A stretch of DNA of 64,000 nt. It comes from Apoderus coryli (Eukaryota > Arthropoda > Insecta > Coleoptera > Attelabidae). Under the pieces are notes generated by a model that did no database searches, was not told where the DNA came from, and saw nothing but the letters and a program-made list of their open reading frames with translations. Of the stretch, positions 21,849-35,200 are shown one piece after another. Numbering within the stretch: the first letter of the stretch is position 1; each line of letters starts with the position of its first letter. The stretch lies in contig OU452213.1 in the NCBI GenBank assembly GCA_911728435.2, positions 5,745,834 to 5,809,833 of the forward strand, read 5' to 3'. Position numbers and translations under genes: made by a program.

Positions 21849-22985
21849 TTAATCCGAATCGTCTAATATATAATTCAAAATCGGCTCCTTTTCGCACTGC
21901 GGAAAAACCTCGTGTAAAATTTCCAAAACTTTCTCCTGAATGCCATCACAATCCTCGCACGGCGTATAGTCATCTTCAGTCGATCTGGAAACAGTGATAA
22001 TCACCGGTGCAACTGGAATTGTTTTTAAAATGTTGTGAAAATATCCAAACATCATATCCAAATCACCGGAATCACTAACATGATGCGGTAATTCAGAATC
22101 ATCACAAGTACATCCAGCATCATGGACTAATTCCCAATCAATATCGCCATCTTTGTAATAATGTCGCATAATTCTATAAATATTTTCGACTTTTTCATGC
22201 ATGCCAACATCGAATAATTCAACCATTTCCTTGGGCAAAACACGATGCTCTTGCAAATAATTAAACACTTTCTGTAAACGTTCTATTTGTTTTTCACGAT
22301 TAGCGGTAAACAAGATAATTTTACTCTCATCACATTTATCACTCTCATTTATTGGTTCAATATAATATAAATCTTTTAATTTATCATACAGTCCAGCCTT
22401 ATCGTACAGTTTTTTAAACGGATTGCTCGTACTAAAGAAATCTAAATCAATATCCAAAATATATTGGCAATCACTAATCTTAATATCTCTACTTCCAGCC
22501 GTTACAACTTCAATATCAACAAATTTAACGCATTCCAGCTGGTTCAGAGGACGATATAAGCATTCATAAATAAAATAATTCTCGTCTGAGCATATTCGAA
22601 TCGTGCCAGTTGCTCTATCTCGACCCACAGCGACTCTCTTAACCCCATCAACCATTTGTTGGGCCCATACCGGTTTCACCCAAAACAGTTTTGAAAAATG
22701 CCCCCCATACACTGCTGGTAACAGCCAGTTTTCTATACTTAATTCATCAAAAAGTTTCTGTTTGTCAAACACGTATTCAGCAGGCATATCTTTTGGTATT
22801 AGCATGTCTGGATGTGAATCGAAATGGACCATTGTAGTACCTTCTAGTGGTAGATGTTTCGATCCAATGTTTCTGTAGATAAATGGTAACACTTCATGAT
22901 GGTATTCAGCAATGAAAATTGGAATTTTGCTGTGGGTTTTTAATGCAACGTTGCTAGTAGGTTTGCGGAGGCATCCTGCTGAGAT
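21849..22985 (-). CDS. UPF0489 family protein (C5orf22 homologue), main 3' exon
   Basis: An open frame from about 22985 to TAA at 21849 encodes the UPF0489 domain: [40 protein letters not shown], then [48 protein letters not shown] and [17 protein letters not shown]. The His/Asp clusters (HFDSHPD, DIDLDFF) resemble a metal-binding arginase-like fold; biochemical function is not established for the family. The first methionine at 22892 falls inside the conserved domain, so the true N-terminus is upstream, probably through a splice near 22980. The 3' end matches family length. The LINE at 23.4-25.0 kb lies directly upstream, so any 5' exon is beyond it. Confidence 0.88.
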   Translation of the reverse strand: MSAGCLRKPTSNVALKTHSKIPIFIAEYHHEVLPFIYRNIGSKHLPLEGTTMVHFDSHPDMLIPKDMPAEYVFDKQKLFDELSIENWLLPAVYGGHFSKLFWVKPVWAQQMVDGVKRVAVGRDRATGTIRICSDENYFIYECLYRPLNQLECVKFVDIEVVTAGSRDIKISDCQYILDIDLDFFSTSNPFKKLYDKAGLYDKLKDLYYIEPINESDKCDESKIILFTANREKQIERLQKVFNYLQEHRVLPKEMVELFDVGMHEKVENIYRIMRHYYKDGDIDWELVHDAGCTCDDSELPHHVSDSGDLDMMFGYFHNILKTIPVAPVIITVSRSTEDDYTPCEDCDGIQEKVLEILHEVFPQCEKEPILNYILDDSD

Positions 22986-23429
22986 TATTACTATTTATAA
23001 TGAATGCAGTATGTGGCATAAATATCAGACCTGTGTTCATAAATTCGCTCCAGAGGGTTCGCTACGTCAGTCACCACAAGTTGATGGCAAAACGTAACCA
23101 ACGAATTTGCATTAAACTTGACAATATTTAAATGATGCAGAACCCTTTTGGTGAGACGAGAGCATGGACGAAACACAATTTAAAGAATGGTAGAGCAGGT
23201 TCAAAATTGATTACTTAAGACATTTTTAAGTGCTGATGACAGTCTTAATTCCGATTTATGAATGCTCAAATAAGGCCATTGATAAGGATGAAGAGACAAC
23301 CTTGGCTGAATAATTTTATTTTCTCACTATCATAACAAAACGAGGGCTATGGGATCGTCACTATGCATAACAAAAACAACTATACCTACATACTGATACA
23401 TACGCATCACACGGTCAGATGAATAATGA

Positions 23430-25030
23430 CTTAGATAGATAGATATATTTATTCACCATCTTATGTTACATAACATGTATAGTACGTCAAAAAAGAACAA
23501 CAATTAATCAATCAAAGTTACAGCAACAAAGAAAGGCTTACAAACAAATTAAACTAGCAACATAAAACAAACTAAAATCTAGAAAAATCTTACAATATCG
23601 CTTCTGAAATAGTCCTCAAAGGTATAAAAAGCTTGAGATATCAAAAATGACTTAATACTTTTGTTAAACTGGACTTCACCAAGGTTCTTTATGTGAGACG
23701 GCAGCTTATTATAAAATTTAACACAATAATAGTCACAACCTTTCCTAGTCCTCAATAGGCGGTGAAATTCAGGCAATATGTCATTGCGATTCCGCGTATC
23801 AGAGTGAAGAGTGAAATGCGAGGCATTGGTTCGAATGTAGCCAAGACAGTTTAAGATGTACAAGGAAGGCAAAGTAAGTAGTCCGTGTTCAACAAAATAC
23901 TTTTTACAGCAGTCACGCCAACCGAGCCCCAACATTATACGTAAACATCTCCTCTGTAGCTTGAAGATTTTCATTGCATGGGAACTATGTCCCCAATTCA
24001 AAATACCATACGACATACGGGAAACAAAATAACCATGATATACAGACAGGCGATTGAAACACTCTGCGCAAGCCTTCTGATGAGATATATGACCCTGGAC
24101 AGCGAGCACCCAAGTTCTCGAACATGACTCTCCCAGGTTAATTTAGGATCAAGATGAACCCCAAGGAACTTCACGCGAACATCGCTCTGAAGATCGATAG
24201 GCGCAGAACGGAATGTAAAGTTCATGCTCTGAGTTTTAGCCTGATTCAAGCTCAGTTCATTTGCCAGAAACCAATTGCCTATGTCAGTCTCAACAGCATT
24301 AACCAACTCCCCTAAAGGGTCGTTTGGTCGATATCTAATCAGACTAGTTGTGTCGTCAGCAAAGAGGATTATATTTGACTCTTCTTGAAATTTGTATAAA
24401 TTATTTACGTATATTAAAAACAATAAAGATCCCTGGGGCACACCCCGTCCAACCCTTCGTCTCTCCGAGTATCGTCCCCCATACAAAACGTGCTGAAAAC
24501 GATCGCTGAGATAAGAGCCAACCAAGGCAACACTGTCAACATCAAAGTTATAGTAAGAGAGTTTCCGAAGAAGCATCTCGTGTGAGACACAGTCAAAAGC
24601 CTTAGTGAGGTCATAAAAGGAAGCAAAGGTGTCACAGCCCCGCTCCATGCCATCCGAAACATATTCCAAAAGGTTATTAATTGCAAGAGTAGTAGATCTC
24701 TTATTACGAAAGCCATATTGACCTTGCATAAAGAGATTATTTGCTTCAAAATATTCAGTTATTTGATTTTTAATAATAGACTCAAAGATTTTCGAAAAAA
24801 TTGGCAAGATCGATATTGGTCGATAGTTACTGGGATCATAATCCGATCCTTTATTTTTGTAGATTGGAATAACCCTTGCCTCCTTCAAGACCGCCGGAAA
24901 TACAGCGTCACCAATGCAATGGTTTATCAACTTAGTAAGCGGCACCACTAGCAGATTCTTTAAAGTCCCAATAATCCTAACATTAAGCTCATAACAATCC
25001 GAGCTTTTTGTGTTTTTCATAGCTGATAGT
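23430..25030 (-). mobile_element. CR1/jockey-type LINE, 5'-truncated
   Basis: Minus-strand RT frame 25020-23998: YRPISILPIFSKIFES, QYGFRNKRSTTLAI, SFYDLTKAFDCVSHEML (motif A), RRVGRGVPQGSLLFLIYVN (a few residues lost from the usual PQGSVLGPLLF) and ILFADDTTSLI (motif C). A frameshift near 24050 moves to 24109-23579, the C-terminal IWGHS-like and NDILPEFHRL region. The 3' end is an ATCT/ATATCTATCTATC microsatellite around 23432-23450. The upstream endonuclease is absent. A small deletion and the frameshift inactivate it. Confidence 0.85.
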
Positions 25031-25517
25031 TAAATAAGGAAACACAAATGTGGCAAGAATGAAATCGCAACATTCTCAAATGAAAATTTTTATAACTTTG
25101 ACAACTTCAGTGAAATACGATCATATTAGTTTCGTTCGCGGACAGGATTCTGAACTGAATTGTGACCGAACTGGTTTTAAAGCGCCGGAGCGGTTCGAAA
25201 CCGTTCATATTCTGGACTCACCGCGTATATAGCCCACAATGTACCGTGTCCTGGTAGACCATCGAGCATGTGGGGAATCATCGTTAGAGAAAGTGACATT
25301 GGAATTTCGAAATATTGTATTTTGAGAATTGAAACCAAGAAATTAAGAATGACTGGAATATGTGCAAAATTGCCGGCGAGCAGTAAACACAGGTTGGATA
25401 TTTGTATGGAACAGATTTCGGTTTTGGGCCAGAGAAATTCAGAACATCAAATTGTGCCCATGTATTTCTCTTATTTCGACATAAAAACCTATAAATTATG
25501 CTTCAAAATATACTTAC

Positions 25518-25605
25518 ATCCTGGTGCCTCGATACCATGCTTTAAGGTACACTCGTACGGATGTAAAGTACCCGGTATCATTTTACCATACATCGACCTA
25601 TCCAT
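25518..25605 (-). CDS. Putative first coding exon, gene unidentified
   Basis: ATG at 25605 on the minus strand opens MDRSMYGKMIPGTLHPYEC and runs 29 codons plus one base to a consensus donor GTAAGT. It lies upstream of the UPF0489 exon on the same strand and is phase-compatible with an acceptor CTCAG near 22981, so it might be the 5' exon of that gene with the LINE in the intron; known UPF0489 proteins do not obviously begin this way. No domain is recognised. Confidence 0.3.
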
Positions 25606-25619
25606 GACAGAGTAGAGTG

Positions 25620-28158
25620 AGTTTTTGATGAAAATTTCACAAGTTATTAATAAACACTTCTGCGCACACTTTGTTTTTTGAATTTAGTTAGTTTAGAAAA
25701 TGTGAAAAACACAACATAATGATATTTTTCCAACAGATGCACATTTAAATTTTTTAAATTAAATGGCTCATTAATAGATAATTAGGTATGTATTGAATTT
25801 ATAAAACAAAAGTAATAAATATTAATTAACACGTATTTACGATTATTATAAATAATTTAAATTAGTTATTACCGAATGATTATTTTTAAAATTCTATTTT
25901 TATTGTAAATACGTTCATCATAAAAATAATAATAAAAATATGTAACGGCATGTCTCTAGCTGCGTAAATTGTAAAACAAGAACAAAAATCAAAATTATAA
26001 CGTTGAGAAATTAAAACCGAATAGTGAACACACTTTTATTACTATTATTTTCTAAAACCGTTTTAGAAAACCTACTTTTCGTATGCCAAACAGGAAGAAC
26101 ATTAAAAAATACTAATAATAAATAGGTGAGGTGATAGGTACCTATATATTTTTCGTTTTGTAAAAATACACTATGTAAATCAATGCAATTTTGGTATAAT
26201 TCTTCAACGGGGATGCTGGATTTATAGTTTCCGTAACGTAAGCAGTACGAATTTACGCAACATGCCGTAAAAAATGACTTACGCTACTTCTTACGGTTTC
26301 GGATGGAATCGTATGTATTCCGATGTGATCGTTTGAGTTTGAAAACAAAAATATCATCAACAGCTGATAACGAAACTAGTCACAAGCAATCAAATTGGTA
26401 ACAGGATATTAAATAATTTTAAACTAAGTAAATAGGTATGTGAAACTAGTACTACTAGTTTTTGTAAACACAGATCAAAATAATAACCTTTAATCCGCAC
26501 AAACTAACGTAACGACAAAACAAACTAAATAATTAATTATCGACTCTTTCGACTTGCATATTACTGTTCAGGGTACTGAAACTTACGGATTTGGCAACAA
26601 TTATTATTATTAGGCAACGAAACTTTCACGCAAATACAATTGAACCCAAATATGGACAAATATGGAATTTTAAATAGCCCAAATTATACTTATATGGATT
26701 CAATAAATTGGTATATTACCAATAACCAGTTGGAGATGTCATCACTATACATTTCGTTATACCTACATAGGTACCTACTTTTTACATATTTGATGATTGT
26801 TTTAGAGTCGCTGAGTGCAACACCCACTTTAATGAGAATAACTCAGCTACACCTTCCAAAATGTCCCAAAGCAATATGCGATTAAACTTTATATTTTCTT
26901 ATATACCTAAGTAGAATAATTTTAGGAAAAAAATACCTAGTATGCAATTTAATTGAAAAACATAATTTATAGGTTATGTCAAAGTGGCCTATGATTTTAT
27001 AGAACACTTACCTAAATCGTCGTCCATATTTATTTAACCAATTTATGGCACATATGACTGCAACACCAGTATCCAGTATTAAATCAGAGGCAATCAAAAA
27101 ACATTCAAATCGCATTAAAAATTGGCAAATATTTACAATGTTAGCTATTATTATTATCGACATATAAGGTCACAGATTGCTTGCTTTTTGCGTCACTTGA
27201 TTTTTGATTTCGTAGAGTTCAATATTAGAGATGTGTCACAAAGAACCAAAAGTAACTGGATTCTTACAAAGATTCGTTATATTTGAAAAGTTTAGTATTC
27301 ATAATATACCGTTGATTAAATCTTCATTAAATAAAAACACTTTTTCTGTTCAAATGTAACAGAGTTGTTACAATATTTATTGTTTTAGGATGACAACACT
27401 GTTTTTATTAAGTGTTAAATTATTGTCATGTAGGATAATAAGATAAATAAGGGTTGCCTTATCCATCCACAAATTCCGATCAGCTGGGCTGATGTGACAT
27501 GTGACATGATTATCTCAGAGACCTGGAGAGGGAAGAATGCACATCAACCTGCGCGAATTGTTTCACCATGCGTCCACCATTTTGAAGCGTATAATCTACT
27601 AAAGTAACAGGCTGGAACCCATGCTTTACTTGATTGAGTAGTCTTGCCTCGTCCTACCTACCTAGTTTTACTAATTAAAAATACGATTGTTGCGTTATAA
27701 AATTAAAAAAATATATTGAGAGGGGTAAGCGTGGTCTAAAAAATATAGTATATGAGCAATTCAAACATATTTATTAATAAATATTTTAGGATATTGCAAA
27801 TTTTTATATTATAATTTGCAGGCTTGGAACTACACTTTTCCTCAAATATTTTTTACCACGTACACTTTAAAATGTGTTGAACGAACAAGATTATCATCAA
27901 AATGGCAGCCTGCATAGTGAAACCAAAAAATTGGATGCGCACTCGTCGAAGCTCATTCTCCCCTCTCTCTGGTTTGAAAATGTAAAGCTTAAATTTTATT
28001 TAGAGTATTCTGTACAAGTGCCCTTGTTAATTTAACATTTTTTTAGTAGATGGCGCTTATGTTGGTTCGCATAGCAATCTGTATATTGTTCCAATAATCA
28101 AAATAGATGGTGCGAGATCAATGTTAATAAAATCTATTAACCTGGGTGCGAGATGACA
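25620..28158. other. AT-rich intergenic region
   Basis: No gene can be supported. There are scattered short open frames and a somewhat CpG-richer patch around 26200-26350 with repeated TTACG/CGTAA motifs, without clear boundaries. TAGGTACCTA-type motifs recur, as elsewhere in the window. Confidence 0.45.
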
Positions 28159-28166
28159 TTCTTACA

Positions 28167-28727
28167 TACAGTGACTAAAGGCGGGTTTAGCCAACTAATA
28201 ATGCATAATGCATAATTTTAGTGCATAATGGATAATTTTTAAAACATGGCATTTACATGTACCTGTTTATACAACGAATAGTGTATAATTCATAATTTTC
28301 GTTCATAATGCATAAGGTTGGGAACTTTCAACTTTATGCACTAAATTATGCAAAAAATATCACTACGCATGCGCCGCAAATAAATTATAAACACTTACAT
28401 AACCTCAATTTACAAAATCAACTAAATAATAATTGAAAATGTGATAATTAACAGAATTTTTAATTTGAAAGCTATTAAAACATAAATAAGTCCAACACAA
28501 AGTAAAAGCATTATCTTTAAAGACAATGGTAATAGGTTAACCTGCTGTCTAGTCAATTGTCACTTTTCGCTTTATGCATAAAAGTTATGAGTTGGATAAA
28601 CACCTATATTTTGTTGTGAATTATCGATTATGCACTATGTATTGAGCATTATTCTTTATGCATTATGCACTATCCATTATTAGTTGGCTAAACCCGCCTT
28701 ATAGTACATAATATTATAGTCACTGTA
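28167..28727. mobile_element. hAT-type MITE with 8-bp target duplication
   Basis: The element is bounded by TACAGTGACTA (28167-28177) and TAGTCACTGTA (28717-28727) and flanked by TTCTTACA on both sides (28159-28166 and 28728-28735), an 8-bp duplication typical of hAT transposons. Just inside are longer inverted arms, GGCGGGTTTAGCCAACTAAT at about 28180 and its complement ending near 28699, with repeated ATGCATAATGCATAA units. No coding is present (561 bp). Confidence 0.8.
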
Positions 28728-28739
28728 TTCTTACATAGA

Positions 28740-29229
28740 TAAATCTATTATATAAAATAAATAAATAATAATTATTGTATTTACGGAAATATATGTGTAC
28801 AGTAGATTGGGTTATTATTTTTCTATATTTGTATCCATTGAGATAAAATTTACAAAAGTCATTATTCAAAATAGGTAGGTACCTACTTAAGTAAAGTAGG
28901 TACATAAGTACCTACCTACATTAATAATTTATACAGTGACATTATTTAAGTAAATGTCCACGTAAACATCATGCATGAAGTGTAATTAAACAAGTAGGTA
29001 GAAACTTAACCTTTAATCTCTATTCTGTACATAAAACAATACGATTATTAATATAATATTTTATCAGAAACTCATTTTATCAACATTATGTTATACAGAT
29101 TTTTGTCAAGACGTACAAAGTACAACATATTTATTGACACCTACTACTTAGCTGTTTTGTTTGTGTTCAATAAGAGAAACTTGTTGTTTTAAACATAATT
29201 AGGTAGGTATTACAAGGCAAACCAGAAAT
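28740..29229. other. Upstream region of the acyl-CoA oxidase gene
   Basis: AT-rich with palindromic GTAGGTACCTAC motifs (28875-28920). It must contain the promoter and 5' UTR of the downstream gene, but no TATA box or initiator can be assigned with confidence. Confidence 0.35.
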
Positions 29230-32200
29230 ATGTCCACCAATTTACTTGCAGATTTCAAACAAGGCCCATTAGATGTGTATAGAAAAAAAGCATCATTCGA
29301 TTGGAAACAATTAAAAGTATTTCTAGAAAGTGATGAAATTATCCAATATCAGGTAAGTTGATAATAAAAAGTTTTTGCATCCAAATCATAATGTTTTATT
29401 TGTTCAATTTAAGAATGAATTGTGCGATCAGATCCGTTATTTGCCAGAATTTCAACAAGACAATATTTCTAGTACGGGTTCGTTTGAAGAGGAACGGTAT
29501 TTAGCGACGAAACAGATGTTTCTCTTCAACTCAATCGAACTTCTATCTTTGCCATATTTATTGGGTGATTTACGGAGATCTGTTGCTGCTACTAGATTAA
29601 CAATGCAATTGGCTCCATCGGCTACTATTAAATTGAGTGTCACTCACAGTTTGTTTAGCAGCGTATTGAGATCGATGGGAACCGAAAGACATGTGAGCAT
29701 CATGACTGATTGTGATGAAGGCAAAGTAAGTGTTTTCTTTTGTATATTTCATAACTATCCGCCTTCGTTGATAATTTCGCCTCAGAACGTCCGAGTGCCA
29801 TATGAAAACTGGTCGCATAGCAAAGATAATCATCAATCATATTTCCATAGATAGTCGGATGTTACTGTCTAACAGAAATTGGCCATGGCAGTAACGCCCG
29901 CGGCATGCGTACCACAGCCACCTACGATAAGGCGCAAAAAGTGTTTGTGTTGAATTCGGCCGATTTCCAAGCAGCCAAATGCTGGGCTGGTGGTTTAGGC
30001 CAATTAGCCACTCATGCAGCGGTTTATGCACAGCTGATCATTGATAATGAGAAATATGGTTTACATTGCTTCGTGGTACCAATTAGAGATCCGGATACAA
30101 TGCTACCCCACCCTGGTTTGATTGTTGGTGATATGGGTGAGAAAATTGGACTGAACGGTATTGATAACGGGTTAGTTTGTGATAACTTTTTATATAAGAT
30201 GTCTCAAAATAAAGTTAATATATCAACAGACCACTGCGCATGCGCAACCAATTCGGGTGGGGCTGACACACTGACAGTGATCGTGGTTTGCATAACTTAA
30301 TGATGCTCCAAGTATTCCCCTTCTTCAGAAATGGATCAAAAAGTTTGAGGAGACCGTTTCAAAACTGTGTAAAGCGAAGTCCGGCCGGCCAATCCATAGA
30401 GAGCGTAAATCGCAAGAATTAAACCCTCAGGATGCCAGACATAGTGTTCAGTTCGTTAACACAATAAATGAGTGCGCTCCAACATTTAACAACATCTTGT
30501 TTTCTGACGAGACTCATTTAGACATTACCAACCACCTCAACTGTCACATCAATAAGCAGAAGTATTTTACAAATCCAAAACGTAAGCATGAGATACCTGC
30601 TCTTTCTTTTTTGGTTCGACCCTAGGTATTATTGGCCCGCAGATTCCAAGATTTTTATCGATAGACGGCAACATCTTTTTTATTTTCATTCATCAAATAT
30701 AAACTTTCTTTTGAGACAACCTGTATAATTAAAAACACCACACAAAACTATCTCCTTCATTGGTTTTATTCCATAGTTTTGTAATGTTTGACAACTATAA
30801 AATCCCGCGGGAAAACTTGCTGAATAAGTTGGGTGATGTGACTGAAGATGGCCGCTACATCACACCATTTAAGGATCCAAATAAACGTCATGGAGCTGCG
30901 TTGGGATCCTTGTCCGCTGGTAGGGTACGCATTACTGCCATGTGTGAAGCTTACGGCATTCAAGCCTTAACAATTGCTGTGCGATATGCGGCTGTGCGAA
31001 GACAGTTTGGTCCGGAGGACAGCGACGAAGAAATACCGATATTGGAGTATCCAACACATGTAAGTAGTGATTTATTTTTTTTATTGTGATATTATGTATG
31101 GTCCTTGTTTGTTGAAGTCAGATCAAGATCGTATTCAGCGTGTACAAAAGTCCTGTTTAAGGTAAGAAAATATGATCCAATAATCCACAAATTGGTTAGT
31201 GCAAAATGGCTTTCTATGAAAGTTAGACGATTGCATCACGCTGCATGCTTTTATCACAATTTACTGCTTGACGGGCATCCACCATATTTGTTCGAAAAGA
31301 TTAGGTTTAGGTCTGATGTACACAATCTTAATCTGAGGTTTAGGGGTTTATTGTCTCCTCCAGCTCATCGCACCTTGTTATTCGAGCGATCCTTTTCCTA
31401 TAACGTCTATAGCATCTACAATCAAATTCCTCACAATTTTAAGACTTATAAAATAACAACGTTTCGTGTACTTCTTAGAAGAAAACTATTAAATTTGGTT
31501 TAATTTTCATATTGTGTAGTGGTTATGATTTCAAATTTAATTTTATTTTAATTTTGTTTTCTTTTGTTGTTTTTCTTTCTTTGTATTCATTGCAGTTCAA
31601 ATTGATTTAGTTAATTGTAAGTTTTCGGGAACTGTTATATATGTAGTAGTATAAAGTGTGAATTTTTCCGTACGGGTTAGAATATCAATATCAGTTTTGC
31701 CTTCTAACCCCTTTTGCAGTTATTTTTTGGCTTCTTGTAGTTATGATTGCGGTTGCTATATTGTAATTGTGATTGCGTTTTTATTATGTTTACACGTTAT
31801 GCATTGTAAATTTTTCTTTGTATATGACTGCAAATAAACTGTTTATTATTATTATTATTTGCAAAGTATTTGCAGGAATTCTTATTTAAATATTTTCTTT
31901 TTAGCAATACCGGTTATTACCGTATTTGGCATCAGCATACATTCTACGTATTTTCACCACCTACTTGGATGAGGAGTTCTATAAATTCTCCATTGATGGG
32001 CTGTTGGGTAACAACAAGGACATTTTGCCTGAATGGGGTGTGGAAATACATGGAGTGTCATCTGCGTGTAAACCAGTGGCTGGATGGTTGATGCGGGAAG
32101 CAATTCAAGAATGCAGGGAAACATGCGGTGGTCATGGCTATTTGAAAGGTACCTTAGACCTTTGGTAGTTGACCTCTGTTTTTACCTATTTTTGATTGGT

Positions 32201-35200
32201 TCTTATAGCTGCCGGTATTGGAGAAGTGCGGAATAGCAACGATGCAAATCTAACGTATGAGGGTGAGAATCATGTGTTGATCCAACAGAACAGCAATTGG
32301 TTGTTGAAATTGTGGCCAATGGTGTTAAAGCGGCAGAAAATATGGACGAAGATGGGTTCCGCAGATTTTTTAACTAACGGGCTGGATATTTTGGCCAATA
32401 CTCGGTTTAATGCCAGGAATTTTGCTGAGATTTCCGAACCTAAAAGTAAATCACATATACAGGGTGACCAAAGGAAAACGAAACTGATGAGGCCTTTTCG
32501 AAAAAATCTAAGACACGTTGATTTTATTTGCTAGGAATCATTTTTGGGCAAAAAATTACAATTTTGCTTACTTTTCACAATTTAGTATTTTTTCTATAAG
32601 AGATTTGTATCAACATTGATTTGTTTTTCAGATATTATTATTATTATTAGTTCAGACAGTAAGCGGTGAAATCGATGAGACTGTCGCCCGATTTATAAAA
32701 GATAAAACTCGGCTCAGTGCATAAAAACACGACGATTTACTATAACGAGTAGTGGACTATGCAGCTGCCCCGATCTTTAAGCGTAATGTCCAGTCTGTTC
32801 TTAAAACTATTCACTGTTGGCGCTGATACAACCTCCTCCGACATATCATTCTACGCATATACCACTCTATTTGCCAGAAAGTTTCTTCGAGCGAGCTTGG
32901 CGCATCTTTCTTTGCACAATTTCTTGCTGTTACCACGTAGGCTCGGATTTCTATTAAGATGAAAGAGATCCAAGTTTATTGTTTAATGTCCGCTAAGAAC
33001 CTTTTACGTCTGTATCAAGTCGCCACGACGACGCCTTTCTTGAAGCGTTGTTAAGTTCAAAGTTCTTAGCCAATCTTCATATGGCAGGTGGCACAACGCT
33101 TGTTGAAGCTTGGTAAATCTTCTCTGAACTCTCTCCAAGGCCTCAATATCCTTAACAAAATAAGGAGACCATACACTATTGGCATATTCCAGGCCCGGCC
33201 TGGCAAACGACTTGTACAGCTGCAGAACCATGTCATTGGACCTGGATCTAAATGCTTTCTGGATCAAATAGTCTTCTTCACTACGGCCGAGACATGGATT
33301 TCCCATTTTAAATCATTGGTAATAATCACGCCGAGATCCTTTTGCTGGAGAGTTGATCTTAATTCGTGTAGGATATTTCGGGGTTATTTGGTCCCAAATG
33401 GAGGACTGTACATTTATCCAAATTCAAACTCATCAGCCAAGTTGATGACCAAGTCATCACTCTGTCGAGATCGGTCTGGAACTCCTCAGCACTCTGCAGA
33501 GGTCCACAAAACAGTTTAGAGTCATCAGCAAAGAAACTTGTATTTGCATTTATATTTCCCGTCAGATCCGATATGTAAACCAGGAACAACAGCGGGCCCA
33601 ACACCGAACCCTGAGGCACCCCGCTGTGGACCGGCAGTCTACGCGAAATCGAACCATTCGCCCTAACCTGGAAACTTCTTCCTCTAAGGAAACCCTCAAT
33701 CCATCGCAGGAGTTCTCCGCGAATACCATAATCTTCCAGCTTCAATAGCAGACGAGCGAATGGCACCTTGTCAAATGCCTTCTCAAAGTCCAGGTACACC
33801 ACATCAGTAGGCTGACCATCATCGTTCTGTTTGGTCCACAAGTTAAGACATTCCAGCAGATTTGACTCCACTGATCGTCCCGGCATAAATCCATGTTGTT
33901 GGTTAGGAATAACGTTTGACTGCAGTAAAAATGGAGTCATTGCCTTCGTAATAATTTTCTCCATGCATTTGCACAGGGCACAAGTCAAACTAATTGGTCT
34001 ATAATTTTCAGCATTGTATTTGTTCCCTTTCTTATAAATTGGTATGACTATTGCATTCGACCACCCATCTGGCAGGGTTCCGGTGTTAAAACAATTCTGC
34101 ATTGCTCTTGTTAAAGGTTGCAACAGTGGTTCAATGCATCTCTGGAGGAAAACCGGTGGGATCTCGTCCGGACCCGGTGCTGGTGTCAGTCTTCAGTGCT
34201 GTGATAGCCTCCCTCACGTGGTTGTTTGTAAAATTGACAGTTGTCATTGATTGTGGGTTCCGGGTGTTTTGCGGTAGTGTAGGCATGTTACCGGTCACTT
34301 CCCTGGTGAAAACACTGCTAAACTGATCAGCGAATTCCATTGAACTTGTTATCATTTCGTTGGTAACGTTACTTCTCAGTGAAAAGGTTGCAACATTTGA
34401 GTTCAACGATCTTCGTATGTAAGCATAAAATTTTTTGTCCGAACCACTTGCCAGCCCATTTTCATATTTAGTTCTGGCATCTGCTATCATTGTTTTGAGT
34501 TTATTGTTTTGTGTTCTATAATACAGCACGTAGTTTTCATTAGTTCTCAATTTTCAGTACTTTTCCCACAAATTTCTCTTCCTTCGTGTTTCCCTAAAAA
34601 TACCATCCATGGCTTCTGTGTGTTGACTTTTCGACGACAAATTGGTATATATTATTATGCGGCATGCTTCAAAGTCGTGAACACCACACAAATTGTCCGA
34701 CAAGAAAGAATTTATAGGCGTGTAGTCAGCCACCCAGAAGTTACTCTTTACTACAGATTTAGTTACCTTATTGTCAGTTGAGCGTGAGCATGGACACCGA
34801 CATGGTCGCTCAACCCAAGTGGCGGATACTGTGAAATTTTGTGTATGAGTTTCTTATCAGAAACCATCAACAAATCCAGCAGCGAGGATTGTTCATTTCT
34901 GTTTTGTGTGTTGAAGTCAATCATCTGTGCAAGGTGACAATTCTTATAAAAATTCAGAAAATCAGCAGCGGCAGGATTGTTGCGTGTCAAGCTCAAACTA
35001 TTCTATGCGATTTCGGGAAAGTTGAAATCGCCAAAAACAAATGTGGGTGCGTTGGACGAAACAAAAACCTTCATGGTCTCTATAAGGCTCTGCTCTCGAA
35101 TACAGATACAGACTTTGGGCTGTTTTTTTTGTTTTTTCTCTACTTTTCCTATTTAAAATCTGGGGTTGACTCTTACTCCTCCAATTTTACCAAAAAAGGT

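Noticed and set aside
28870..28922. GTAGGTACCTACTT runs considered as a regulatory palindrome for ACOX3
   Set aside because: The same TAGGTACCTA motif occurs throughout the window, so it is background low-complexity repeat rather than a gene-specific site.
29837..30031. Minus-strand open frame over ACOX exon 3
   Set aside because: Shadow of the plus-strand exon; no domain.
32486..32515. CTGATGAGGCCTTTTCGAAAA in an ACOX intron looks like a hammerhead core
   Set aside because: Helix II cannot form beyond one pair, no cleavage triplet or helix III follows, and the flanks match a transposon end (ACAGGGTGACCA).
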